From assembly GCA_903813345.2 (NCBI GenBank), contig CAIIXF020000009.1, positions 34,899,759-34,963,758 of the forward strand: 64,000 nucleotides of DNA. Reading direction: 5' to 3'. Both the position numbers and the translations under genes were made by a program. The DNA comes from Owenia fusiformis (taxonomy: Eukaryota > Annelida > Polychaeta > Sabellida > Oweniidae). This document shows positions 24,601-35,200 of this stretch, one piece after another (position 1 is the stretch's first letter; every line of letters begins with the position of its first letter). Below the pieces are notes generated by a model that did not search any database, was not told the DNA's origin, and saw nothing but the letters and a program-made list of their open reading frames with translations.

Positions 24601-27140
24601 AAATTAATAAAAGAAACGTATGAAATGCAGGAGAATTAGCAAGAGATTTAAATGTTCATAATGAGATGAAATATCTTACACTGGTAATAATACTAATGAT
24701 TAAAGAAAACAAAGCATTATAATTAGGCCTAATACTTTTACACTGGGCAATTTAATTAAGAAATATAGACCGAAAAGCAGGGGTTATATCGTCGAATACA
24801 ACCCGCAGGGCTAGGCACAAACGTTTTCTGTACCACGAACGACCGAAGGGAGTGAGGGGTTCGAAAGCTTTTGTGCCTAGCCCCAAGGGGTGTATTCGAC
24901 GATATTACCCCTGATATTACCCCTGATCTGAGGTCTATATTACGATTCGAACATGAAAACTCACCAAATTGTTTCGAATATTCATCATGGTCCGCCATTA
25001 CTACGACCCATCGTTATGACGTCACACATTACACGTATTAACTGGGTTATTGATCTCGAATATAACCCAGCTGAAGCATTGACTTTGTTTACAGTTTATA
25101 GAAGGCGTGAATACAGTCATGTTCGAATGTAATTTAAACACCTGTATTAAGCTCTGTTATGACCACAAAATCTTGCATAAATGTTATAATTGTATATTTA
25201 TTTCATAATTGAAATTGTTTTTCAGATCATTCCTATTGAAGCCAGTATGGATGGCAACAGACATAACTATCCTAGATTCCTACATGGCTCTATCCTTATA
25301 CTAGGGGTCATGTTTGCCTCCTTTGGCATACTGGGCTATGGCAAATATGGAGACGGTGTTGGTCAAATAATCACAGCCAATCTTCCTCAGGGTACAGTTG
25401 TCATGGTAGCAGTCCAGATATTCTTGATGATTGGAGTAATCTGTACATTCCCACTTCAGTTCTTTCCCATTGCGGAGATATTGGAGGGGTACATTTTTGC
25501 TGAAGGTATGCGCATAATATCATGAAAGGCAGATCTAGGAACCCCTCCTTGAAGGAGCCCTGTGTTTTTTTATGTGCACTCATACATAGTCATACAAGTA
25601 CACACCACCAACTTTTGTATGAGTTGTGGACCACTCAGTCAAACACCCTGTAGTTCTTTATGCAAACAAGCAAATTGAGTCTTGCCTTAAGTCTGAGCTA
25701 GGAATCGAATCCGGGACCTGTTGCGTAATTGCTACATGTACTCCTGCTGAGGTATGTGGGTTGATTTAATGAGGCTCCTTAAAGTCCCCCCCCCATATGT
25801 TCTCAACATATGCTTTTGAAAATCCTAAGCTTAAGATATGTAGTGGTTAATGTAGATATTTACAATATGTCTAGCTCCGCTGAAACAATAGAGCCTCTCT
25901 GAAAATTAGAACTACCTCCTGTCCTGTTAAATGTTCAATATTGGCTTTGCCACAATATCATGAGCACCTAATTGTTTCAGGAAAGTGCTGTGGTCCAAGA
26001 AGAAATGCAAACATACGAGCTGTCAAAGAGGAAGAAAGGGTTTCACTTCTTGAGGCATCTGACGAGTCTTTGGATGAGCTTGTACCTGTAGCTATAGCCA
26101 TACCAGAATCTGTAAGTAATGGGTCTAAAGTGTTTCAATTACTCAAAAGATATATGCAACGCATATGCAAACGAATAATATACCTATATATTTTGCTGAA
26201 TCATCCTTTGATATAAAAATAGAAATCATGGATACCTAAATTAGAGATCAAAACACAAAAGTGAATGTTTGCTATGCATAAACATTTTGATGACACTCAT
26301 TGTTGTAAAACTGAATTATTATAGGTGTCTTGGTGTAAGAGGTATACATTCAGAACATTTGTTGTCTTAGCAGCTGCAGGATGTGCAGTTCTACTGAGAA
26401 ACTTCTTCTCATATGTTCTTTCATTTGTTGGTAAGTTTGCTTACTTATTCACCTTAAAGCCTCACTCTGCATATTTTCAACATTTTTTGGCAAAATAAAG
26501 ACTTGCTTTTGATCTTCATAGTATTTCCAATGGATCGACAAGTGCTTTATATTTCATTAGACATCAAAAACAGTCCAAACGGACCACATCAAAGCTTACA
26601 ATAAATTATTAAAAATATTTTTGATCTGTCAAGTTTTTATGTATCAAATTTTTACCAGTATCAATGAAAGATGGCGAAGTTGTTTGTTGTACATGATTCA
26701 TTCATGTTTATAGAAGTGTCGCCATCTTTTAAATCAAGAGTTATTTAAAACACGCAACATTTAAATTACCTTAACAAAACTTAAGCATGGTAATTTGTCC
26801 TTTAATTTCATGAATTGAGTGTATTTTGTTTAATTTTGTTTTATCAATACGTAACTTCACTTTGCAAAAACATACTGGTAGTTTCTTGAAAATATTACAC
26901 AAACATTTTCTATATTTTTACAGAATTACCGTGTATTTGTTGTTTCTAGGTGCCGCTGGAAGTGCTGCACTGGCATACATTCTACCTTGCTTCTTCCACA
27001 TAAGACTTGGCAAAGGCACAATATCATGGCCTATATTTATCAAAGACGTCCTTATCATCGCATTTGGAGTCCTTGGAGGAGTTGTTGGGATCGTTGTGAC
27101 GATACAAAAAATTATTGAAGAAGTCATCGAAGAACAATAA
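21677..27140 (+). CDS. SLC36-like proton-coupled amino-acid transporter (5' exon not found)
   Basis: Seven exons join in phase: 21677-21788, 23135-23867, 24161-24255, 25226-25505, 25981-26111, 26325-26430 and 26950-27140 (TAA). The product resembles SLC36/AAAP-family transporters, which move small neutral amino acids with protons at the plasma or lysosomal membrane. Family-like segments include VLKAFIGSNYLGLPFAFFNS (TM1), NSFLLLTQFGFCVAYFIF, FFGQVTTNYEGIGTIIPIEA, the GILGYGKYG helix and a C-terminal pair ending VVTIQKIIEEVIEE. About 550 codons are readable, longer than the usual 450-500, because of a Thr-rich loop in exon 2 and a long cytosolic loop (EEERVSLLEASDESLDE). Exon 1 needs two bases from an upstream exon that I could not place. 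The substrate cannot be told from sequence. Confidence 0.85.
21926..22067. mobile_element. Hairpin MITE in the transporter's intron
   Basis: AAATATTTCACTCTATT at the left pairs with AATAGAGTGAAATATTT at the right. Pairing continues inwards through GGTGAATACCTGTA and GATATTCCAC to a loop containing CCGAAGGGC. The whole 140-bp unit is one long imperfect hairpin. Confidence 0.7.
22065..22354. mobile_element. Second MITE adjoining the hairpin
   Basis: TTATTATATCACTGTCTAGC at 22065 is matched in reverse complement by GCTAGATAGTGATATAATAA at about 22336. The terminal inverted repeats are about 20 bp with two mismatches and the unit is about 290 bp. It directly abuts the hairpin on its left, suggesting a nested or composite insertion. 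Confidence 0.6.
22791..22886. repeat. Strong 96-bp hairpin
   Basis: CAGTTATGTCCGTATCATTG and its complement CAATGATAGGGACATAACTG bound a near-perfect stem that continues through AATATATGCCT and GGTCTGTC to a small loop. It is probably the core of a longer MITE starting near 22590. Confidence 0.75.
23553..23665 (+). repeat. In-frame 21-bp repeat coding TGYTQTT
   Basis: Four to five tandem copies encode T-G-(F/Y)-T-Q-T-T, expanding a loop of the SLC36-like protein between membrane helices. Potential N-glycosylation sites lie nearby (NETI, NVTNST, NGTT), so this loop probably faces outside or the lysosome lumen and may be O-glycosylated on Thr. Confidence 0.8.
24764..24942. mobile_element. Foldback MITE in the transporter's intron
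   Basis: TATAGACC...CAGGGGTTATATCGTCGAAT at the left pairs with ATTCGACGATATTACCCCTG...GGTCTATA at the right. The stem continues through GGGCTAGGCACAAA / TTTTGTGCCTAGCCC. A short tandem duplication, GATATTACCCCTGATATTACCCCTG, lies at the right end, next to the stem. Confidence 0.7.
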
Positions 27141-28815
27141 TTCAGAATAATTACTGTGAACAGCAATGCCGACAATCACTTTGTTTGATGATTTAAAGAA
27201 CGGAAGGAGTTTACATAGCCTTGTTAATAATCAAAGATTCAAGAAAATAAATGTGGATGAATTTCTGAACGAACAGGAAAATTCAGCCACAGCCAAGAAA
27301 AACTGAAAGAATATTTGCAGATGAAATTTTCTGAACTCAGAACAGTGTGAACAATAATGAGTGTAAGGGATAAAAAGATCATCCTTTAGTCGATTTAGGA
27401 TATTGGAATTATCCCTTGGTCATTATAATTAATCCATCCCAAGGGTAGTAGGTCCCAATATCCTGAATCTCATGTTAGATAATCTATATTTATGACACAT
27501 TTTGTCCAGGAAGGGTTCACCTATGGGCCTGATATACAGGTACCTATATTTCATGCATAACTTTTATTTCCAACTGAAATGCATGTTCACTTGCACAGCT
27601 GAACTATTGCTCAGGTAAATAATACTTGCCAGCGTACCATACATTTTCTACAATATATAACCAGGATTAACAAACTAAGTATAGTATATTAATCCCATCT
27701 TACATGTGTATGGTAATGCAATAGAACTTTTTATTTTGACTACATGCAGTATATGCACAATGTATATTTTGTTTATTTAACGCTTCTACTATACTTTACA
27801 AAAAGTATTTTAATTATTTGCCTGTATATTATTTATTTATTCAAACATAACTTATATGCATCCAGGATGTCTCATATATAATGACTGCCCCTACCCTCCA
27901 CCACCAGGAAAATATACTCCTCATATTTGTTGTATGAAAGCTTATTTCATTTTGCTGTCTATATATCTCTACAAAAGGTTCCCAATAGACCTTTCATACT
28001 GCAACCCTTTATCAAAAATTCTCCAAAGTTTAATTCTTCTCAAATAATCAGTAATGGCGCACATATGGTGTAGGTTTGGTTGTGCATGAGGGAAAGTCAT
28101 TATGAAACACCCTGTATATTACGTTTATGATTACAATGCACTTAAAGTTTTCCCAGTTATCACATTTACAGGATCTATATTTATTTATAGTATTTATTTA
28201 TATCATGTAATTATCAAGTTCTTTGTTCTTTAGTACCATGCACAGATTAATGGATACAAGTAACTGATAATGCATTTATTGTTTGCTCAGTGTCTTGGCA
28301 AACATTTTAGTAGATTATATTAATCCAGTTATTATTTAACAAAATTTTATTCTTTTATTCACAGCGAGAAACAACAAATGTACAAGGTGCATCAAAAAAA
28401 CAAACAATCGTCACATAATAATTGGAAGAATGTTGAGTGTATTAATTGATTCTCCACTCTAATATTGCATTAAAGCTCTGTTACATCAAAAATATAAGAA
28501 GAATTTTCACAAGAAATATTATAGCCTACATGTATGTTTTGTGTTCATGTAGGTAAAATCAGATCGCAAAATTGAATGAAGTCATATGATAAAAGTGAAT
28601 CATACTAGTACTATTGAGAGTATTATGTTGATGGAAAAGTTTTATGTATTTATAATGATAAATGCACCTGTATTTTTTATCTTGTATAGATAGATATACG
28701 CTTGTTATATGTCATTTTATGTTATACAAATGTTGCACACATTCTTTGATATTGCACATTTATTTTAAATCGTAAACTGGTAGATAGGTGCAATAAAAAT
28801 GTATTATTATTGTAA
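27141..28815 (+). other. Probable 3' UTR of the SLC36-like gene
   Basis: No coding exon was found after the stop at 27140. A canonical AATAAA at 28792-28797 could end the transcript, giving a 3' UTR of about 1.65 kb. An imperfect hairpin (GGATATTGG... / CCAATATCC, 27396-27465) and a mariner-like end (CACCCTGTATA near 28110) lie inside. Extent is inferred. Confidence 0.4.
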
Positions 28816-29100
28816 TATATACTGTAGCTTGTTTGACGCCCGTGTAGTACATGACATGTGTCTTGGATATATCCAAATCGTTCATTCAGTTCATCAACTT
28901 AATGCGATGTCCTTTCACAGTAGTACCCCACATATGCAGTAATTTTGCTGTTAACAGATTGAGTCCAGTGCCAACGACTCTTGTATCTAATTAAAATCTC
29001 ATAACTACATTGCTTATACATGTTATATACAGGTTCGCTAGTAAAAATGAAATAATCTTTGGCGTTAATCTGTAGTACATGGTTCTTTGGTTACTTCGAT

Positions 29101-30920
29101 CTATTTCTTGCCACTAAATGGAGTACCAAACATAAGTGATGATCCGATTTGTCCCAGAAATCTAGTTATTGCATCACGACCACATACCGCAATTGTACGT
29201 AGTAGATGCTTTTTGCTCCTGGAATCGTCATTAAAAGAGTAAAACAGACTGCACACAGGATTGTTTATGCTGCCAATCATTAATACAGGTTAAAAGTACA
29301 TATTTGATATAGAGCAATATAGAATATGTTTCTCATGTTGCATTTTGTGTTACTTTGTCATCTGATTCCGTCAGTACATTTGGAGTTTTCTATACAATAT
29401 GGGCATACTCAAAGGTTTGACTACAATTAAAAGATGGCGGTGCTAATACTAACCCGAGTTTGTAAATGTCCATCAATGCTTCTCTGTTTGGCCATAGTAT
29501 TGCACAGAATCCCTTGTTTATAGCACAGTCTCTGTGAGTATCCTCCGCATGATGCTTTATTGCATGGCAATCATATTGGCTCGCCCTGTATTTTGTCAGC
29601 AGAGCTCTCATAGAACATTTCTTGGTCTCGTTTACCCATCGCTTGCCCTTGAATGCAAAAACGGATGTCACCATTATCAAGTACATTCCCTACTCCTTTG
29701 ATATAGAAAGGAAAGGATTGTCTTATTTTATTTTTTTTATTTTTCGATATTTTTTTCGATATGTTATCTCAACAGAACCTAAACAGGGACAACGAACGTA
29801 CTAGAACTGAACTATTTAGTGCAAAGCTAACTCTCACCCTAGTGTTGAAACGGTTGATCTCTCGAACAAAGCCATGGCAGTAGCCCCAGCCATATTTCTG
29901 TATATAAGCACCGTGACCACAAGGGTGTCTTTCCTCAAAGCATTGGTAGAATCTGCAATCTCCCGTCTCTGCGTACCTGATACACTCGTCACTGACCTCT
30001 GAAATGTTACAGGAATCATCATTTTATTCATGGTGTGTTTTATTGCAATTACCCAAATGCGAGTAGGTAGTTACCAGTTTCACCACCAGGTGGCTGATTC
30101 GGGTCAATTAACATGGCAGGTATATGAGAAAGTTCCCTTAAACTTGAATATTATCAATTTAAGTGGCTCAATTTTCATATAACCCTTACGCGTCTGATAC
30201 TTATCCTAATGAAAATATGTCCAGTAAAGCAAAATATTATCTGTCCACTAAAAGAAAAGATATTTCATTTTTTGTGATTTTATAGCATGGGGTCTATGGG
30301 GAATCTCCCCGAGCTAGAAGTCACATTTTCAAAGAAAATGAATTTTTCAAAGTTGATAAACACTTTTTAAAACCACATTTCTAGATGTAATTTTACATGT
30401 AGATTTCAAATATGATATTAGTTTGACTGAATTTTGAATTTTTAATGACGTAAATCAAGATTATTTCTACTCGCATCTGGGTTATTGGCATCGTGGTCAA
30501 ATCCCGGGGTCAAATAGATTTCACTCTTCTCTTTTATTATCTTGATTCACAATGCTCCAACTTCATTCAACTTGGAAGTCGGAGATGCTTTATCTTAGAA
30601 ATGGTATTTTTATGCTTTTCCCCTCGACTACTGTGAGACCTTAATACAAAATTTTCAAAATTGACCGAAAAGCCCCATATATAGTGTCTTTCCTTATGTA
30701 GGCAAGATGAAATCCGTCTCACTTGACTAGTCATTGTGCTGCTTCGTCGGAAGTAATATGTCTCGGCCCTACCTGCTAATGCTGGTTGTACTGGGTGCTC
30801 TCTGGCGAATGGAAGTTTCTCCCGCAACCAACTTGGCAGAAACGACCAATCTATCCCATGTCCTCTGGTGTGTTGGATAACAAGGAGTAAAACCAATGTT
30901 TTATACAGCATCTTTTGCAT
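29101..30920 (-). CDS. Stanniocalcin-like secreted protein, 216 aa, complete
   Basis: Four exons on the minus strand join exactly in phase: 30920-30773, 29998-29838, 29647-29454 and 29248-29101 (TAG). The product starts with a signal peptide, MQKMLYKTLVLLLVIQHTRG. The body has ten cysteines spaced much as in vertebrate stanniocalcins: C-x8-C-x4-C near CIRYAETGDCRFYQC, a Cys in GYCHGF, one in KKC, then YDC, HRDCAINKGFC (C-x6-C) and VCGRD. The segment FNTRGKRWVNETKKC matches the family's F-x3-GK-x2-V-x-E-x2-KC pattern. NETK is a potential N-glycosylation site. Stanniocalcins are secreted glycoprotein hormones tied to calcium and phosphate balance; that role here is inference. The extra vertebrate Cys used for dimers was not seen. 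Confidence 0.8.
30046..30487. mobile_element. MITE with CAATNACCCA ends, copy 1
   Basis: The left end, CAATTACCCAAATGCGAGTA, is matched by the complement of the right end, CAATAACCCAGATGCGAGTA. The 442-bp unit has no open frame. It lies in intron 1 of the stanniocalcin-like gene, starting 48 bp from exon 2. A full-length but diverged copy lies at about 60370-60765 and a fragment at 39706-39753. Confidence 0.75.
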
Positions 30921-31599
30921 GTTATATCTCCTCTTTAATTTCTTCCTCAGTGGTATCAACTTCTTCGGAGCTCTTCGGGTAAGTTGAACTACTATTTTAT
31001 TTTGTTTCCCAAATGTACTTCCTGATATGCTAGTTATTGCGTATATAAGAAAAGTGGTGATAGAACACAGCGAGGTGTGATGTTATGAAGTATTGAATAT
31101 CAGGACACAACTAGCACCATCCGACATATGATACCACAAGTCATAATATTTTGAATTTATTCAGTGAAGCCATAATTTGGCATGTAAACACAAGAAACTT
31201 CAGGTTTGGATGATTGGTCCTAAACATTGACGTATTACATGTATTAGCATTCTCAAAGAACATAGTTTATGGTTTCTTTGCAAAATAATCATTTAAAGTT
31301 TGTATAAATTTTACTTTATATACTACAGACCGTATGAATATATAAAGTGAAAATAATATTAATAACTAATAAGATATTCATATACAAACTATAAATATAA
31401 CATACATTGTTTTATTTACAAAATATTAATATACATTAATTTTCTTGTTTTGCACTTATCAGGAAATAAATACGTGGGCTTGTTTCAATTTGATAAACAA
31501 GGTACGAATGTTATAAGGTTTGTCAGTGTAAACTACTGGACACGACACAGTATCGCCTGTGTACCCTTCGAGGAGTATTGTACATTGATTTCATCATAT

Positions 31600-31885
31600 T
31601 CCAGCCCTGTGGCGGATCTGGGGGTAGAAGAAAAATTGGGTCCAACTGAAATAATTTTTAGGGCCCAAAAATTTTTAGGGGCCAATAAGTGGGCCTTTTG
31701 GGCATTACTGGGCCTTTTAAGGCCTTATTTTTTAATTTTAGGCCAAAATATTTCAAGAAATAATAGTTTCAAAATTTGGGCCTATTCTTTGGTTATAAAG
31801 GCCCAATTTTTTTGAAAACTTGAAATATGCCCCCCCCCCCCCCCCTTCCCTTGTTGGTTCCCAGATCCGCACCTACAGCCTCAAA
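31600..31885. mobile_element. hAT-like MITE with C-tract
   Basis: GCGGATCTGGGGG at the left and CCAGATCCGC at the right are inverted. The interior is rich in GGGCC/TTTT repeats and contains a run of about 17 C. GCGGATC-type ends are typical of hAT-like MITEs in marine invertebrates (pattern recalled, not searched). Target duplications are unclear. Confidence 0.45.
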
Positions 31886-32238
31886 TAAATTATTTTGTAT
31901 TGCCCAGTGGAACATCGTCGGTTCCCACGCTCAATCACTACGTTCTATGTTCTGAGGATAGGTCCGAAGCTTGATGAAGCAAGATGCAGTGGAAAGCGAA
32001 GATGACAAAATTAATGTGATAAATTAATACTGATTTGTTTTGACGCAGTTGGGTTCACTTTTGTTTACTTTTGGTTAATATTTGATTTAAAAATATCAGA
32101 GCGACCTGTATTGAACCTACATCTGTACTGCCTGCACAGTATATTGTAACTTCACTCATTTACTGCTATGCTATTACTATTTAAAGCGAGGTTACACATA
32201 CATCACCTTGTTTATCGAGCTTATTTCAGATTTCAGGT

Positions 32239-35200
32239 ATGGCTGGAATTGTGTCGTTATCAAGAGAAGATTTGCTGTCCATTCTCTCGGATCACAAGGA
32301 TGTTGAACATATCAAGGTGAGTAGTTGTGATACAATCGGAGGCTTTTGATATGCAGGCACACTTAACTTTTTGCAAGCAGTATCATGTCTTGTAACGTGT
32401 AAGTAACGTCTACAATCTCAAATTGCCATATTCACGAAGATGAGTCGTGAAGTCCTGTATTCAACATATTAAAATCTGATGAGGAAGCTTTATCGCCTGC
32501 TTTATCGCATTGAGACTTTAAATAAGTATTTCGCTGTGTTTGGCTCCGCATCATGTTATTATCTTTGGTACGGTCCACACCCTGGGTATAGTCTGTCACG
32601 TGACTTCATGGATGACGTGTGCGCGAGTGATTCGCATTTTCTTTCGCTTGAGGTTTGTAATCACACTTTTTACATGTTTTAAGATTTTGTATCTCTGTGA
32701 AACTTGTCCCGTACCATCAATGTCTGAAGACGATCTAATTCACCAAATATCTCATCCAAGCGTGTCCCGGTTAAAGAGAAATTCGCACTTTTGTGTCTCG
32801 CAAAATGACGTGTGCGCGAGTAAATCGAATTTTACGAAGGATGGGTGCGCGAGTCTAAAATATTTTTATTCACTTGAGACAATTCTGCAAGCTAAGGCAG
32901 AATACAACTCACGTGACATTTGTTTTTGTCATCTTAAAGTAGTATGTTAAAGAATAGTTTGCTATTTTGTAGATGTTTCATGTATGGCACATACATGTCT
33001 ACGTTTAATGACAATAAATGTTTTGAAATAGCTTGTAGGGCTGTCCGGCATTGCAGGTGAATTAAAATTTGAACCAAAAATTGAATTAAATTTTTGGCGG
33101 TCTCATAAAACCGGCAGCATATTCATTTATTGACATCACATACAAGGGGGGGGGGGTCAGAGTTGTTATGTGGTTACTCGGCATCCGCCACGATCAGAAC
33201 CATGTAAGGAATAGTAAGGGGAAGCCCATGATACCAAGTAATATCAAATAATAGGATAGTTTCTAAATAGCAGAAAAATCAATGAAATCTCGTGCTGCCA
33301 TCTTTTATTCAGCTTTTAACTCGGGCTAGAGCTCCATTCATTTACATGCTAAAATCTTGGAAAAGTGGCTTAATTTCATGATTTATCAAAGTGTGTTTGT
33401 TGAATCTGTATAAAACTTGAATGATATACCACATGATGACCCTGTTTATGTACATGATGTGATTAAACATGCAAATGTTGATTGACATACAAATAATCCA
33501 CGGATTTAAAGAATTTTAGCATTGCATCTATGGACATTTGGCCCAAGTTTTTTTAAATTGTTATAGAAAATTATTCAAATTACATAACTGTGTAAATCAA
33601 AGCTATTAAAGGAGAAAACATTTCACTGAATTCAAATATGCCATTTAAAAGAAGGTAATGTAAGTCATTAGAGGTCTAATATGCAAGTCTCTTAAAATCT
33701 CACGAAAAACGAGATTTAGCGAGACTTCAAAAGCTATATGGAAACTATACTATCATAGGAGCTTCTAACTTCTTCCGCATCCCCACCCTTGGTATACGCA
33801 GCTGACAAAATGGATCGGTACGGGTCAAAAGCTGGACCGGTACGGGTTAACGGTTTTATTTGAATTTAAAACAGCTATAACTTGCTCAATATTGACTTCT
33901 TCGTATCTAAGTTGAAATATATGATCCCTCCGAATGATTTTAAGTACCCCCAAAGTTCACCCGTACAGGTCCAGCTTTTGACCCATACCGGTCCATTTCG
34001 TCAGCTGCGTATACCAAGGGTGATCCCACATACTTTGTTTTTACAGACTCAGAAATCAATGTTCGCTATAAATGTAGCAATATAATATGAGCTTTCGTGT
34101 ACTCAGATCCTCCATTTGTAAAAAACAATTGAAGAACAGCATAATAGAAAGTCAAATACAAAATTGATTTGCGCCCAAAATAGTTTGGGTAATGATTCCC
34201 GTCACTACCATGCATTTGTCCCCAAAGCAAGGTATTCTGATGGGTAAAATCTTGATACCTCCCCCTCCCCTACTAAAAATGATTTGAATTTGGTTTAAAA
34301 ATATATACCCCAAGAACACTTTAAGGTATCATAAATTATTGAGGTAGTTATTAGTTACACCGTGCCCTTATAGTATTTATTACAATTCTAGAACAATTTC
34401 ATGAAACGACTCCTAAGGAAATTGTTTTTGTAACTGTTTATATGTTTATGTTTCTTTATTTCATTTCACTTGTTATTATTAGTTTCAGGTATTTAATATG
34501 GATAGCCCAAGCACGAGTGGTTTAGAAACTACTGTCAGAAGTCTAGATGGCTCATTTTTCGATGACTCATTTAATGTGAGCCATGAAGTTGTTCTTACAT
34601 CGACGCCAATTAAGAAACCACAAGACAGAACTCCTCAAGAATACTTATGTGATATATGTGGTGAATATTGTGTCTAGCTTGCAGAATTGTTTAAAATGAA
34701 TATAAATATGTTAGACTCGCGCACCCATCCTTCGTAAAATTCGATTTACTCGCGCACACGTCATTTTGCGAGACACAAAAGTGCGAATTTCTCTTTAACC
34801 GGGACACGCTTGGATGAGATATTTGGTGAATTAGATCGTCTTCAGACATTGATGGTACGGGACAAGTTTCACAGAGATACAAAATCTTAAAACATGTAAA
34901 AAGTGTGATTACAAACCTCAAGCGGAAGAAAATGCGAATCACTCGCGCACACGTCATCCTTGAAGTCACGTGACAGACTATACCCAGGGTGGTCCAAGGG
35001 TCAATGCTTTCTATAGCTGCTATTAGCAACGAAGGCCGATCTTGAAGGATGGTTTTAGTTCACTGATGGATCCAGAAGCTTACTAGGGGGGGGGGGGATC
35101 CGCCAGTGTAGACCATTATAATTATGCCTATGTCGCTTTATGAAGTAGCAGTCTTGCCACTCTGATACTGATAGCATCTTTCTGTTTCACCTGAAGCTCA

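Larger units (their letters stand above)
32578..34991. mobile_element. 2.4-kb DNA transposon with 330-bp inverted repeats and 5-bp TSD
   Basis: The ends read CACCCTGGGTATAGTC and its exact complement. They are flanked by GTCCA on both sides (32573-32577 and 34992-34996), a 5-bp target-site duplication. The arms, about 32578-32905 and 34665-34991, are nearly identical over about 330 bp and contain repeated GTGCGCGAGT blocks. Between them lies a nested MITE (33784-34022) and a 59-codon frame (34498-34677) but no transposase that I can recognise, so it is non-autonomous. It sits in intron 1 of the MTR kinase gene. CAC ends with 5-bp duplications resemble Transib/RAG-like elements, but the rest of the terminus does not match their consensus. 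Confidence 0.85.

Noticed and set aside
33784-34022. Assigning the 5-bp-duplication elements to Transib or RAG-like transposons
   Set aside because: Only the CAC start and duplication length agree; the remainder of the terminus does not match the CAC(A/T)ATG-type end, and no transposase is present.
32540-35029. Two matching open frames (136 and 112 codons) on opposite strands, looking like a conserved gene pair
   Set aside because: They are the two inverted arms of the 2.4-kb transposon; similarity is at the DNA level and ends at the element borders.
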